The notes: generated by a model from the sequence alone, not told the origin. 6,987 bases of DNA from Thermoflexales bacterium (GCA_007130345.1 SLSP01000028.1:1-6987), one strand, 5' to 3'. Counted from the stretch's first letter, positions 1 to 6,699 are shown. Made by a program: numbers and translations.

Positions 1-756
1 CAACAGCGAGGCCATCGCCAGCACGTCCATCCACAAATCGCGCGAGAAATCCACGTTGGTCACAATCCAATGCAGCTCCCGCTCACGGAAGTGGACGGCG
101 GCCAGCAACAGCAACGTCGGGCCGACCAGCCCGAGCAAGGTCATAGAACTGGCCCCGGTATATGAAAGCACTATCGCGAGGAGCGCGCCGCCGGGCAAGA
201 CGGCCAACAGCGGACGCCGGCGGCAGCGCACCCACCAGCCGGCCCAGAAGGCGCAGGCCCACGCGCCAGCCGCCCAGACCAGCGCGGTGCCCACAGGATC
301 GTAGACGGCGGTGCCCGCCAGCAACGCCGTGATCCACGTCCAGCCCCGGATCAACAGCGCGCCCATATCCTGCCCAAGCGCGAGGAGGGCAACGGGAGAC
401 CGCGTCCAGTCCGGCGGGCCTTCCCAATACCAGACGGCCAGTTCGACCAGGAAGAGACCCAGCGCGCGCGCGTTATCCACGATTAGCGGAAAAAGCTGCC
501 CCACCCGTATCAAAATCAGCTTCAGGCCGACCAGCCCGCCCAACAGCGCGGCCCAACGTCCCGACAGCGGCAGGAGGGCCAGTAGCCAGGCCAGCGTCCC
601 GGCGATGAGGACGGCCCACGAGAGCAGAGGATACTCCAACCCGCGCACGACATCGGCGATGCCGTAGGCCACACTCTGCAAGGCGAGCATCAGCAACAGC
701 CACAGGAGGATGCCCTTTGGCCCTAAGAACCGCAAGCAGCGTCCGATGGTCTTCAT
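1..756 (-). CDS. TgpA-type multi-spanning membrane protein (transglutaminase-like family), N-terminal part, cut by window edge
   Basis: The reading frame is open from an ATG at 756 down to base 1, giving 252 residues with no stop; the remainder lies outside the window. The start directly abuts the stop codon of the DUF58 gene (TAG then ATG, no gap), so translational coupling is likely. The visible part is almost all membrane: hydrophobic stretches at about residues 15-32, 44-63, 68-85, 97-111, 138-152, 157-176, 183-199 and 203-222, followed by a charged segment (HFRERELHWIVTNVDFSRD, 222-240) and the start of another hydrophobic stretch. This layout, third after MoxR and DUF58, is what is known for TgpA-like proteins, whose membrane N-terminus precedes an extracytoplasmic transglutaminase-like domain and often a DUF4129 tail. 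The catalytic Cys-His-Asp domain is not visible, so the family call rests on topology and gene order. A DUF4129-only or unrelated polytopic protein remains possible. Confidence 0.75.
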   Translation of the reverse strand, partial: MKTIGRCLRFLGPKGILLWLLLMLALQSVAYGIADVVRGLEYPLLSWAVLIAGTLAWLLALLPLSGRWAALLGGLVGLKLILIRVGQLFPLIVDNARALGLFLVELAVWYWEGPPDWTRSPVALLALGQDMGALLIRGWTWITALLAGTAVYDPVGTALVWAAGAWACAFWAGWWVRCRRRPLLAVLPGGALLAIVLSYTGASSMTLLGLVGPTLLLLAAVHFRERELHWIVTNVDFSRDLWMDVLAMASLL

Positions 757-2055
757 CTACCCTAGCACCTTCCAGGGCGCGTGATCGAGGGGGCGCGTGG
801 GCACGGCCTTGCCCGTCCCTGAGACGCGCCACTCCCAACGCCCTTGCTGACCGGGGCGCAGTTCCGGGCGATCCAGCACGTCGCGGCTGATGCGATAGCT
901 CGCCACGCCCAGGTTGAGCAGCGCCTCTTCGATAAACGCCGGATTGCCCGTCCCGCCAAAGGAGCGCCGGTCGAGCAGCAGCACGGTGAGGGCCGCCCCT
1001 CGGCGCACCAGAGGCACCAGCGATTCGACCCACTCAGTGGAAAGGGAGGGCGTGATGATGATGACGCTGGTGTGTTGGCCGATGCCCGACCGCACGCGCA
1101 TCAGCATCTCGGCCAGGGGATGCTGGCCCTGGTTGACCAGCGCCAGGGCGCGCAGAATCTCCCACCGTTGGCCCTCGCCGGAAGCCGGCGGCAGCCAGAC
1201 CAGGCGCTCGCCGTGAGCGACGAGGCCCACGGAACGGCGCAGGCGCACGCCCTGGTCGGCCAGCGACGCGGCCAGGATGACGCCGTGCTCGTCGGTAGCG
1301 TCCAGCCCGTGCCCCAGTTGCACATCGCGCTCCATATCCAGCAGAATCCACCAGTCGCCCGCCGGCGTGCTGTCAAAGAGGCGCACGTACAGGTCGTCGC
1401 GCCGGGCCGAAGTCCGCCAGTGAATCCAGCGGCGGCTGTCGCCGGGCACGTACTCGCGCACGCTCGCCGCGCTGACCGTGCGATCCACGGCGTTGGCGCG
1501 AGGATGGCCGTCGCCGGAGCGCCCGCCGGGCGCGACTTCGATCTCCGGCAGGGGCACGATGGGAGGCAGCACCAGCAGGGGCATCGTGGCGGGATAGTCC
1601 AGCGTCACGGAGAAGACGCCCAGGGGATCGCCGGTTTCCAGGCGCGTGGGGCCGAGGATGAACAGGCCCCGCTGCTGGCATTGGGCTTCGGTGTGCCAGC
1701 GGAGGGAGTTGCTGCCGGAGAAGCCCGTCCCCCGGCTGACGTGGTAATCGGGCATCGTGGACTCGTCCTGCACCTCCACCCACACCGCCGGCGCCCATCC
1801 CGCGTTAAGAAGCGTGAAGCGCTCCACCAGGCGGTCGCCGACCTGCGCCCACCCGAAGCGCATCTCGCGGGTCAGCTTCAGCCCATAGGCCAACGCCCGC
1901 GCCCAAAGATAACTCGCCGCCAGCGCGAGGCCCAAGCCCACAAAAATCACGCGCCAGCCGCGATACAGCGTGAAAATATCCGCCAGCAAAGTCACCCCGA
2001 CGAGCGCGGGCAGCAGCCAGGTGTTCAACTTCAGGCGGGATTGATTCGCGTTCAT
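757..2055 (-). CDS. DUF58 family membrane-anchored protein
   Basis: A complete 432-residue protein starting at the ATG at 2055. It opens with a short basic N-terminus and two adjacent hydrophobic segments (about 11-30 and 34-52), which should form a hairpin membrane anchor. A beta-rich region follows, with CQQRGLFILGPTRLETGDPL (126-145), a typical DUF58 approach. The family signature is VREYVPGDSRRWIHWRTSAR at 199-218, followed by DDLYVRLFD (220-228). The C-terminal half resembles a von Willebrand A-like fold: the strand WWILLDMERD (235-244) sits where the metal-site DxSxS would be, but the serines are absent, so metal binding there is doubtful. The gene begins 3 bases after the MoxR stop and ends flush with the next start, so the three are co-transcribed. 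No strong Shine-Dalgarno sequence precedes the ATG, consistent with coupling to moxR. DUF58 proteins are considered partners of MoxR ATPases; the molecular role here is unknown. Confidence 0.93.
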   Translation of the reverse strand: MNANQSRLKLNTWLLPALVGVTLLADIFTLYRGWRVIFVGLGLALAASYLWARALAYGLKLTREMRFGWAQVGDRLVERFTLLNAGWAPAVWVEVQDESTMPDYHVSRGTGFSGSNSLRWHTEAQCQQRGLFILGPTRLETGDPLGVFSVTLDYPATMPLLVLPPIVPLPEIEVAPGGRSGDGHPRANAVDRTVSAASVREYVPGDSRRWIHWRTSARRDDLYVRLFDSTPAGDWWILLDMERDVQLGHGLDATDEHGVILAASLADQGVRLRRSVGLVAHGERLVWLPPASGEGQRWEILRALALVNQGQHPLAEMLMRVRSGIGQHTSVIIITPSLSTEWVESLVPLVRRGAALTVLLLDRRSFGGTGNPAFIEEALLNLGVASYRISRDVLDRPELRPGQQGRWEWRVSGTGKAVPTRPLDHAPWKVLG

Positions 2056-2058
2056 AGC

Positions 2059-3018
2059 CTACGCTGTAACCGGCTTGTGGCCGCCTTCAGGCATGGGCAG
2101 CTTCTGAAGCAGCGTCTCCAGCACATCCTGCGCGGTGACGTTGCGCAGACGCGCGCCGGGGCTGATAATCAGCCGGTGCGCGAGGACGGTGGGGACGACG
2201 GCTTTGACGTCATCGGGCAGCACGAAGTCGCGCCCGTGGATGGCGGCGCGCGCTTGCCCCGCGCGATACAGGGTCAAGCTGCCGCGCGGACTGGCGCCCA
2301 GGTAGATGTCGTCGTGCTGACGGGTGGCCTGCACCACGCGGACGATGTATTCCTTGACCACAGGCGAGACGTAGATCGACTTGATGGCTTCTTGCGCGGC
2401 CAAAACGTCGTCAACCGAAGCCACCGCTTCCAACGTCTGCACGGGATGGCGGAATTGCTGGCGATCCAGCACCTCGATTTCATCACTAAGAGACGGGTAG
2501 CCCACCCCAATGCGCATCGCAAAGCGGTCGAGTTGCGCCTCCGGCAACGAGAACGTGCCCTCGTACTCCACCGGATTCTGGGTCGCCATCACCATAAAGG
2601 GGCGGGGCAGCGGATAGCTCGTACCATCCACCGTGACCTGGCGCTCCTCCATCGCCTCCAACAGCGCGGCCTGGGTCTTGGGCGTCGCCCGGTTAATCTC
2701 GTCGATGAGCACAACCTGGGCCATAATCGGGCCGGGCTGGTATTCAAAGTGCTGCGTGGCCTTGTTGAAGATGGAAACGCCGGTCACGTCGCTGGGCAGC
2801 ATATCCGGCGTGAACTGAATCCGCCCAAAGGAACAGCCGAGCGAGCGCGCCAGACTGCGCGCCAGCATCGTCTTCCCCACGCCCGGCACGTCCTCGATGA
2901 GCAGATGGCCCTGGCAGAGCAGGCCGATGACGGCCAGTTGCACGGTCTGATGCTTGCCCACAATCACCCGCTCGATGTTTTCTACTACGCGCTGCACGAA
3001 GTCCTGAACCTGCGCCAT
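2059..3018 (-). CDS. MoxR-family AAA+ ATPase
   Basis: A cytoplasmic ATPase of 319 residues, the normal size for the MoxR group. All AAA+ elements are present. Walker A is EDVPGVGKTMLARSLA (42-57; K49, T50). Walker B is VVLIDEINRATPKTQAALLE (102-121; D106, E107). Sensor 1 lies in MATQNPVEYEGTFSLPEAQL (144-163; N148), with LDRF (R165) as probable arginine finger. Sensor 2 is GASPRGSLTLYRAGQARA (241-258; R245), in the helical lid that is characteristic of MoxR proteins. I chose the ATG at 3018 (MAQVQDF) because GGAGG lies 5 bases upstream (3024-3028); a TTG at 3030 would place this motif inside the gene. As the first gene of the operon with DUF58 and a TgpA-like protein, it probably acts as a chaperone-like ATPase on these membrane partners or their substrate, which is inference from the family. 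No symbol is assigned because several MoxR subfamilies share this organisation. Confidence 0.96.
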   Translation of the reverse strand: MAQVQDFVQRVVENIERVIVGKHQTVQLAVIGLLCQGHLLIEDVPGVGKTMLARSLARSLGCSFGRIQFTPDMLPSDVTGVSIFNKATQHFEYQPGPIMAQVVLIDEINRATPKTQAALLEAMEERQVTVDGTSYPLPRPFMVMATQNPVEYEGTFSLPEAQLDRFAMRIGVGYPSLSDEIEVLDRQQFRHPVQTLEAVASVDDVLAAQEAIKSIYVSPVVKEYIVRVVQATRQHDDIYLGASPRGSLTLYRAGQARAAIHGRDFVLPDDVKAVVPTVLAHRLIISPGARLRNVTAQDVLETLLQKLPMPEGGHKPVTA

Positions 3019-3023
3019 AAAGT

Positions 3024-3028
3024 CCTCC
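3024..3028 (-). promoter_or_regulatory. Ribosome binding site deciding the MoxR start
   Basis: Read on the minus strand this is GGAGG, five bases before the ATG at 3018. It excludes the in-frame TTG at 3030, which lies upstream of and partly overlaps the motif region. Confidence 0.8.
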
Positions 3029-3062
3029 AAAGTCCGCCATTGAAGTATGGTTGATGTGCTGA

Positions 3063-3134
3063 GTATTGCGTGTTGCGTGTTGCGTGTTGCGTGTTGCGTA
3101 AATTACGCAATACGCATTACGCAACACGCATTAC
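3063..3134. repeat. Heptamer repeat array in two inverted arms, forming a long imperfect hairpin
   Basis: The left arm has five 7-bp units (GTATTGC, then GTGTTGC four times, 3063-3097). The right arm has four units of the inverted type (ACGCAAT, ACGCATT, ACGCAAC, ACGCATT, 3105-3132), followed by AC. The arms are complementary: bases 3070-3100 pair with 3104-3134 around a three-base AAT loop. This gives a roughly 31-bp stem interrupted only by two T-T mismatches and a few G-T wobbles. There is no T-run on either side, and both neighbouring genes start here rather than end, so a classical terminator role is unlikely. If the minus-strand promoter proposed next to it is real, the hairpin lies in the 5' untranslated region of the MoxR operon. 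It may instead be a neutral expanding repeat. Confidence 0.9.
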
Positions 3135-3143
3135 TTCTGTACC

Positions 3144-3171
3144 AGTATAGCATGGCTGATGCGACATACAA
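3144..3171 (-). promoter_or_regulatory. Candidate sigma-70-type promoter for the MoxR-DUF58-TgpA operon
   Basis: On the minus strand, TATACT (3149-3144, five of six to the -10 consensus) follows TTGTAT (3171-3166, first three bases of the -35 consensus) with a 16-bp spacer. Transcription would begin near 3137, immediately before the folded heptamer array. The -35 match is weak, so this is a suggestion based on position and the good -10 box. Confidence 0.35.
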
Positions 3172-3194
3172 TTCTCGGAGCGTGAAAGGTAGCG

Positions 3195-3222
3195 TGGTTT
3201 TTTCGCGGTTTCGGCATACAAT
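3195..3222 (+). promoter_or_regulatory. Candidate promoter region for the asparaginase gene
   Basis: TACAAT at 3217-3222 is a plausible -10 box, 35 bases before the start codon. The matching -35 (TGGTTT, 3195-3200, 16-bp spacer) is poor. A second copy of the same octamer CATACAAT lies exactly 50 bp upstream (3165-3172) and could serve an alternative start. The evidence is only sequence resemblance in an otherwise AT-poor region. Confidence 0.25.
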
Positions 3223-3246
3223 CAGCTATCGGATCGACATTGCCAC

Positions 3247-3253
3247 GAGGAGG
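3247..3253 (+). promoter_or_regulatory. Ribosome binding site deciding the asparaginase start
   Basis: GAGGAGG, four bases before the ATG at 3258. It excludes the in-frame TTG at 3240, because that start would read through the ribosome binding site and add six residues (MPRGGG) not expected in front of the first beta strand. Confidence 0.8.
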
Positions 3254-3257
3254 CGGG

Positions 3258-4280
3258 ATGAAGCGACGGGTTTACGTCATTTACACCGGGGGGACTATCG
3301 GGATGGTGCGGACGCCGGAGGGGTACGCGCCCGCGCCGGGCTATTTGCAGGGGCGGATGGCGGAGATGCCGGAGATGCGCGCCGCCGAGATGCCCGCGTA
3401 CACCCTGCGCGAGTATACGCCCTTGCTGGACTCCTCGAATATGACGCCGGACGATTGGCTGCGCATCGCGGAGGACATTGCCCGGCATTATCAGGAGTAC
3501 GACGGCTTTGTGGTACTTCACGGCACCGACACGATGGCGTACACGGCCTCGGCGCTGGCCTTTATGCTCCAGGGCTTGCGCAAGCCCGTGATTCTCACCG
3601 GTTCGCAGATACCGCTCTCGGAGATGCGCAGCGACGCACAGGCCAACCTCATCCCGGCGATGCTGATCGCGGCGCACCACGCCATCCCCGAAGTGTGCCT
3701 CTACTTTGGCAACCGACTGCTGCGCGGCTGCCGCGCCACCAAAGTCGATGCCGAGGGCTTCAACGCCTTCGCCTCGCCCAACTTCCCGCCGCTGGCGACG
3801 GTGGGCATTCACATCGAGCTAAACCGCGCGCTGCTGTTGCCCCCACCCAACGGGAGCGGCGCGCTGCACGTCCAGGCCCTCGCGCCGGCCCAGGTGGGCG
3901 CGCTGCGCCTCTTTCCGAGCATCCCCGCCGAGATTGTGGACAACGTCCTCAAACCGCCGCTCAAGGGGCTGGTGCTGGAGACCTACGGGATGGGCAACGG
4001 GCCGACGGCCAACGTCCCGCTGATGACCGCGTTGCAAGCGGCCACCGACCGGGGCGTGGTCATCGTCAACTGCACGCAGTGCCTCACCGGCACGGTCAAT
4101 CAGGGGGGATACGCCACCGGCTCCGCGCTGGCCCGGCGGGGCGTCATCAGCGGCTTCGACATGACCGCCGAGGCCGCGCTGACCAAGATGTTCTACCTCT
4201 TCAGCCAGGAGTACGCGCTGGAAACGATCAAGTCGCTGATGCAGATCAGCTTGCGCGGCGAGCTGACCCTTCCGGCGTGA
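3258..4280 (+). CDS. ansA: Type I L-asparaginase (L-asparagine amidohydrolase)
   Basis: A 340-residue protein, close to the usual length of cytoplasmic type I enzymes, which hydrolyse L-asparagine to aspartate and ammonia. There is no signal peptide; the sequence starts straight into the first strand, VYVIYTGGTIGM (5-16), which holds the nucleophilic threonine T13. Other active-site elements are in the expected order: Y23 in the flexible lid (EGYAP), the substrate-binding DSSN (58-61), the second signature HGTDTM (88-93; T90 and D91), and K162 in ATKVDAEGFNAF. These correspond to E. coli AnsA T14, Y24, S60, T91, D92 and K163 with a shift of one. The C-terminal domain contains LKGLVLETYGMGNGP and the NCTQCLTGTV region typical of the family. 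The gene stands alone: divergent from the MoxR operon and convergent with the next gene. An archaeal-type GatD (glutamyl-tRNA amidotransferase subunit) is less likely, because its N-terminal extension and a GatE partner are missing. Confidence 0.95.
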   Translation: MKRRVYVIYTGGTIGMVRTPEGYAPAPGYLQGRMAEMPEMRAAEMPAYTLREYTPLLDSSNMTPDDWLRIAEDIARHYQEYDGFVVLHGTDTMAYTASALAFMLQGLRKPVILTGSQIPLSEMRSDAQANLIPAMLIAAHHAIPEVCLYFGNRLLRGCRATKVDAEGFNAFASPNFPPLATVGIHIELNRALLLPPPNGSGALHVQALAPAQVGALRLFPSIPAEIVDNVLKPPLKGLVLETYGMGNGPTANVPLMTALQAATDRGVVIVNCTQCLTGTVNQGGYATGSALARRGVISGFDMTAEAALTKMFYLFSQEYALETIKSLMQISLRGELTLPA

Positions 4281-4293
4281 CGCGCATCCCCAA

Positions 4294-6585
4294 TCACCCC
4301 GCGTAGACGACCAGAAAGCTCGCCAGCTTGAGCAGGGCTATGGTGAGGCAAGTGCCTCCCAGGCCCAGGACGGGGAGCAGCACCACGCCGCCGACGATGC
4401 CGCCCAACCAGCCGCCGAGCAGATCGGCGGCGTACAGTAGGCCGGCGGTCTGGCTCAAGCTCGCGGGGGCTTGCAGATATAGCTGGTTGGCTAACGGAAA
4501 TTGCGCGCCGACGGCCAGTCCGCAGAGCAACGGGATTCCCAAGAACAGCGTCCGGGATAGCGTGAAGGCGATCTGCGCGCCGACGAAAGTGTGCAGCGCA
4601 TGCAAGATCACCGGCAGGCCCAGCGCCAGCACGATGATGCTCACCTCCAAGCGCAGCAAAAGCCGCCGCTGATCCCGTGCCTCCGCCATGACGCGGGTGA
4701 TCAACAGCGCGCCGGCGGCGGCCCCGGCCATAAACGCGGCGACCAGCAGCCCAATCCACGCGAACACGTAGCCGTACAACGCCTGGAACGCGAAAATGCT
4801 CACCAGATCGAACAGCATCCCGGCGAATCCGGTGGTGATGATGGCGAAGGGAATCCCCACCGGGACGCCGTCTGAGGCGCGGGCGGATCGGCGGTGCCGA
4901 TAGAGGAAGTACAGGCCCAGGCCAAGCGCGATCAGCAGCGCGACGAGGCCGACGTTGATCCGCTCAAAGTGGTTGAAAATCCGCCCAAAGCCCGGCGCGA
5001 ACACGACGTTCCAGTGGGCGATGCTGTAGAAGACCCCCAGGGGGCGGAAATCGGCGTTGATCCGCTGCGCGCGCCCCTCGATAAACTGCGCGAACCACAT
5101 CTGCCAACCGGGATGTAGCTTGTTCTCGATATGCCAGGGCACCAGCCCGTCGGTTGTGATGTTCCGCGCGCTCAACCGCTCGATAATCCGCGCCTGATCC
5201 ACCGCCAACACCGCCTCAGAGCGCGAGGCCAGGAGCAGGTTGCGGCCATCGCCCGGAATCACCCGGACGTAGGGGAAGACGCTGCGCAGCGTGTAGTAGA
5301 TGGTGCTGTTGAGATTTTGCAACGCTTCGTGCAGAAACGTCAGCGAACCGGGCAGCCCCAAGACCAGGATGCCGTCTTCGTGCAGGCGTTGATCGGCGAG
5401 CGCGAAGAACTCGCGGGTGAAGAAGCGGTTCGTCTGCAAGCTCCCCGGCTCCAGCATCCCCACCCAGATCAGGTCATACGTGTGCGGCGTCGTCGCCAGC
5501 CACAGGCGGCCATCCATGTGGCGCACTTGCACGCGCGCGTCTTGCAACTCGGACTCCGTCAGGGGCGTGGGGAATTGCCGGATGAGCGTCAGCAGCAGCG
5601 GATCCAGTTCCGCATAGGTGACGGTCTCGATGGGGGAATGTTTCAGCACTTCGTGGATGACCCCGCCGGCCCCGCCGCTCAAAATCAGGACGTTCGCGGG
5701 TGCGGGATGCGCCAGCAGCGGCAGATGGACGAATTCTTCGACGGCGATCATGTCCGGTGCGGGGATGAACAGTATCGGCAGGCCATCCTGGAAGAAGATG
5801 TACTGCCCCTCGTTCTCGACGACGCAGAGATTGCCGTAGTGCGAGTTCTGGTAATGCACGACATTGAGGGGCCGCCACTGCGCCGCGATCACGGCCTGAT
5901 GCCAGCGCTCCGCTTGCCCGCTGAAGAGGCTGTAGCTCGAAAGGCCGAGCAGCGCGACCAGGACGATGACCAGCGCTTGGGGCAGCCGGCCCCGCCGCCA
6001 ACGCGCCGCGAGCAGTCCCAGGCCCACCGCGAAGTTGAGCAGCGCGATCCACAGGGCCGCCTCGATGGCGTTCAGGTGCGGGATCAGCAGGTAGGTGCTG
6101 ACGATACCGCCGATGAGCGTGCCGAGGGTCTCGTACACGTAGACCTTCCCGGCGGTGGCGGGGTCTTGCGCGGCGGTCTCCGCGTAAATGCGACAACTGA
6201 GCGTGAACAAGGCTCCGTGCAGCACGCTGACCGGGAGCAGGATCAGGAAGGACGTGTAGCTCATCGGGAACAGGCCGAGCGGTTCGCCGAGCGACACGCC
6301 GAGGGCGCGCTTGAGCAGCCGGGTCGCCACAATCGCCGCGAGGAAGGCCAGCGAGAAGAGGAGGGAGAGGCCGGTGAAGGTTTCCAGGCGTCGTCGGGAC
6401 TTCTCCGCCAGCCGGCCGAGGAAGAAGCTCCCGCACGCCTCCAGGATCAGCCAGTTGGCGAAGATGATGCCGATGCTCAACTCGTTGCCGGAGAACACCG
6501 TCAGGAGTTCGCGCAGGAGTATGATCTCGGCGACCAGCCCGCTGATCCCCATGACTATGATTGCCAGCTTCACGCGCCGTTGCAT
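4294..6585 (-). CDS. Membrane-embedded spermidine-synthase-like protein (membrane module, aminopropyltransferase-like domain, membrane module)
   Basis: A 763-residue protein starting at the ATG at 6585; AAGGAG eight bases upstream (6594-6599) rules out the in-frame ATG at 6612. Residues 1-222 hold about seven hydrophobic segments beginning with GISGLVAEIILLRELLTVF (13-31). Residues 240-460 form a Rossmann methyltransferase-like domain of the SpeE type: HYQNSHYGNL (244-253), EEFVHLPLLAHP (283-294), VLILSGGAGGVIHEVLKH (299-316), YAELDP (324-329, E326), VRHMDGR (354-360, D358) and YDLIWVGMLEPGS (370-382). Residues 543-763 hold about seven more hydrophobic segments. Two residues normally needed for aminopropyl transfer differ: the aspartate of GGGDGG is A306, and the catalytic aspartate (the first D of the SpeE motif D-S/T-x-D-P) is G376. 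The fold is clear, but polyamine synthesis is doubtful. Transport or modification of an unknown substrate is possible. It converges with the asparaginase gene. Confidence 0.88.
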   Translation of the reverse strand: MQRRVKLAIIVMGISGLVAEIILLRELLTVFSGNELSIGIIFANWLILEACGSFFLGRLAEKSRRRLETFTGLSLLFSLAFLAAIVATRLLKRALGVSLGEPLGLFPMSYTSFLILLPVSVLHGALFTLSCRIYAETAAQDPATAGKVYVYETLGTLIGGIVSTYLLIPHLNAIEAALWIALLNFAVGLGLLAARWRRGRLPQALVIVLVALLGLSSYSLFSGQAERWHQAVIAAQWRPLNVVHYQNSHYGNLCVVENEGQYIFFQDGLPILFIPAPDMIAVEEFVHLPLLAHPAPANVLILSGGAGGVIHEVLKHSPIETVTYAELDPLLLTLIRQFPTPLTESELQDARVQVRHMDGRLWLATTPHTYDLIWVGMLEPGSLQTNRFFTREFFALADQRLHEDGILVLGLPGSLTFLHEALQNLNSTIYYTLRSVFPYVRVIPGDGRNLLLASRSEAVLAVDQARIIERLSARNITTDGLVPWHIENKLHPGWQMWFAQFIEGRAQRINADFRPLGVFYSIAHWNVVFAPGFGRIFNHFERINVGLVALLIALGLGLYFLYRHRRSARASDGVPVGIPFAIITTGFAGMLFDLVSIFAFQALYGYVFAWIGLLVAAFMAGAAAGALLITRVMAEARDQRRLLLRLEVSIIVLALGLPVILHALHTFVGAQIAFTLSRTLFLGIPLLCGLAVGAQFPLANQLYLQAPASLSQTAGLLYAADLLGGWLGGIVGGVVLLPVLGLGGTCLTIALLKLASFLVVYAG

Positions 6586-6593
6586 TAGAGAGA

Positions 6594-6599
6594 CTCCTT
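6594..6599 (-). promoter_or_regulatory. Ribosome binding site deciding the start of the spermidine-synthase-like gene
   Basis: Minus-strand AAGGAG with eight bases to the ATG at 6585. The heptamer array begins right behind it at 6601, so the repeats must lie in the untranslated leader unless the upstream ATG at 6612 is used. Confidence 0.8.
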
Positions 6600-6600
6600 C

Positions 6601-6656
6601 GTGAAACGTCATGCGTCAAACGTCAAACGTGAAACGTGAAACGTCAAACGTCATAA
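6601..6656. repeat. Eight direct tandem heptamers, consensus GTSAAAC
   Basis: The units are GTGAAAC, GTCATGC, GTCAAAC, GTCAAAC, GTGAAAC, GTGAAAC, GTCAAAC and GTCATAA, in phase for 56 bases without a break. Five internal units vary only G/C at position 3, and two (second and last) are degenerate. The array starts one base upstream of the Shine-Dalgarno sequence of the minus-strand gene. It has the same 7-bp period as the array at 3063-3134 but a different unit, and it is direct rather than inverted. The role is unknown. Confidence 0.92.
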
Positions 6657-6665
6657 AATCCATCA

Positions 6666-6693
6666 TTGATCTGAAGTAACCGATCAGTTTTAT
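6666..6693 (+). promoter_or_regulatory. Candidate promoter for the structured leader and the DUF2721 gene
   Basis: TTGATC (6666-6671, four of six to -35) and TTTTAT (6688-6693, four of six to -10) are separated by 16 bp. A transcript would start near 6700, just before the first hairpin of the structured element. The individual boxes are only moderate; the support is their spacing and position. Confidence 0.35.
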
Positions 6694-6699
6694 GAGTAC

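Noticed and set aside
473..1033. A 186-codon frame on the minus strand across the junction of the DUF58 and TgpA-like genes
   Set aside because: It is out of frame with both real genes; its product is basic and alanine/glycine/proline-rich with no domain features.
844..3054. A 736-codon open frame on the plus strand
   Set aside because: It lies antisense to the MoxR and DUF58 genes, which have full family signatures. Its product is a low-complexity mix of R, H, Q, A and G typical of the complementary strand of GC-rich genes.
3063..3134. A CRISPR array or rho-independent terminator
   Set aside because: Units are only 7 bp with no spacers, so it is not CRISPR. The hairpin has no T-run and lies between two gene starts, so it is not a typical terminator.
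3047..4306. A long plus-strand frame through the asparaginase gene in another phase
   Set aside because: It starts inside the heptamer array and gives an arginine/glycine-rich product. The overlapping frame encodes a complete asparaginase.
5131..6588. A 485-codon open frame on the plus strand
   Set aside because: It is antisense to the spermidine-synthase-like gene, rich in R, Q, E and H, with no recognisable domain and no ribosome binding site seen.
6586..6612. An alternative ATG start at 6612 for the spermidine-synthase-like gene
   Set aside because: It lies inside the heptamer array and upstream of the good AAGGAG. The ATG at 6585 has proper spacing and leads straight into the first membrane helix.
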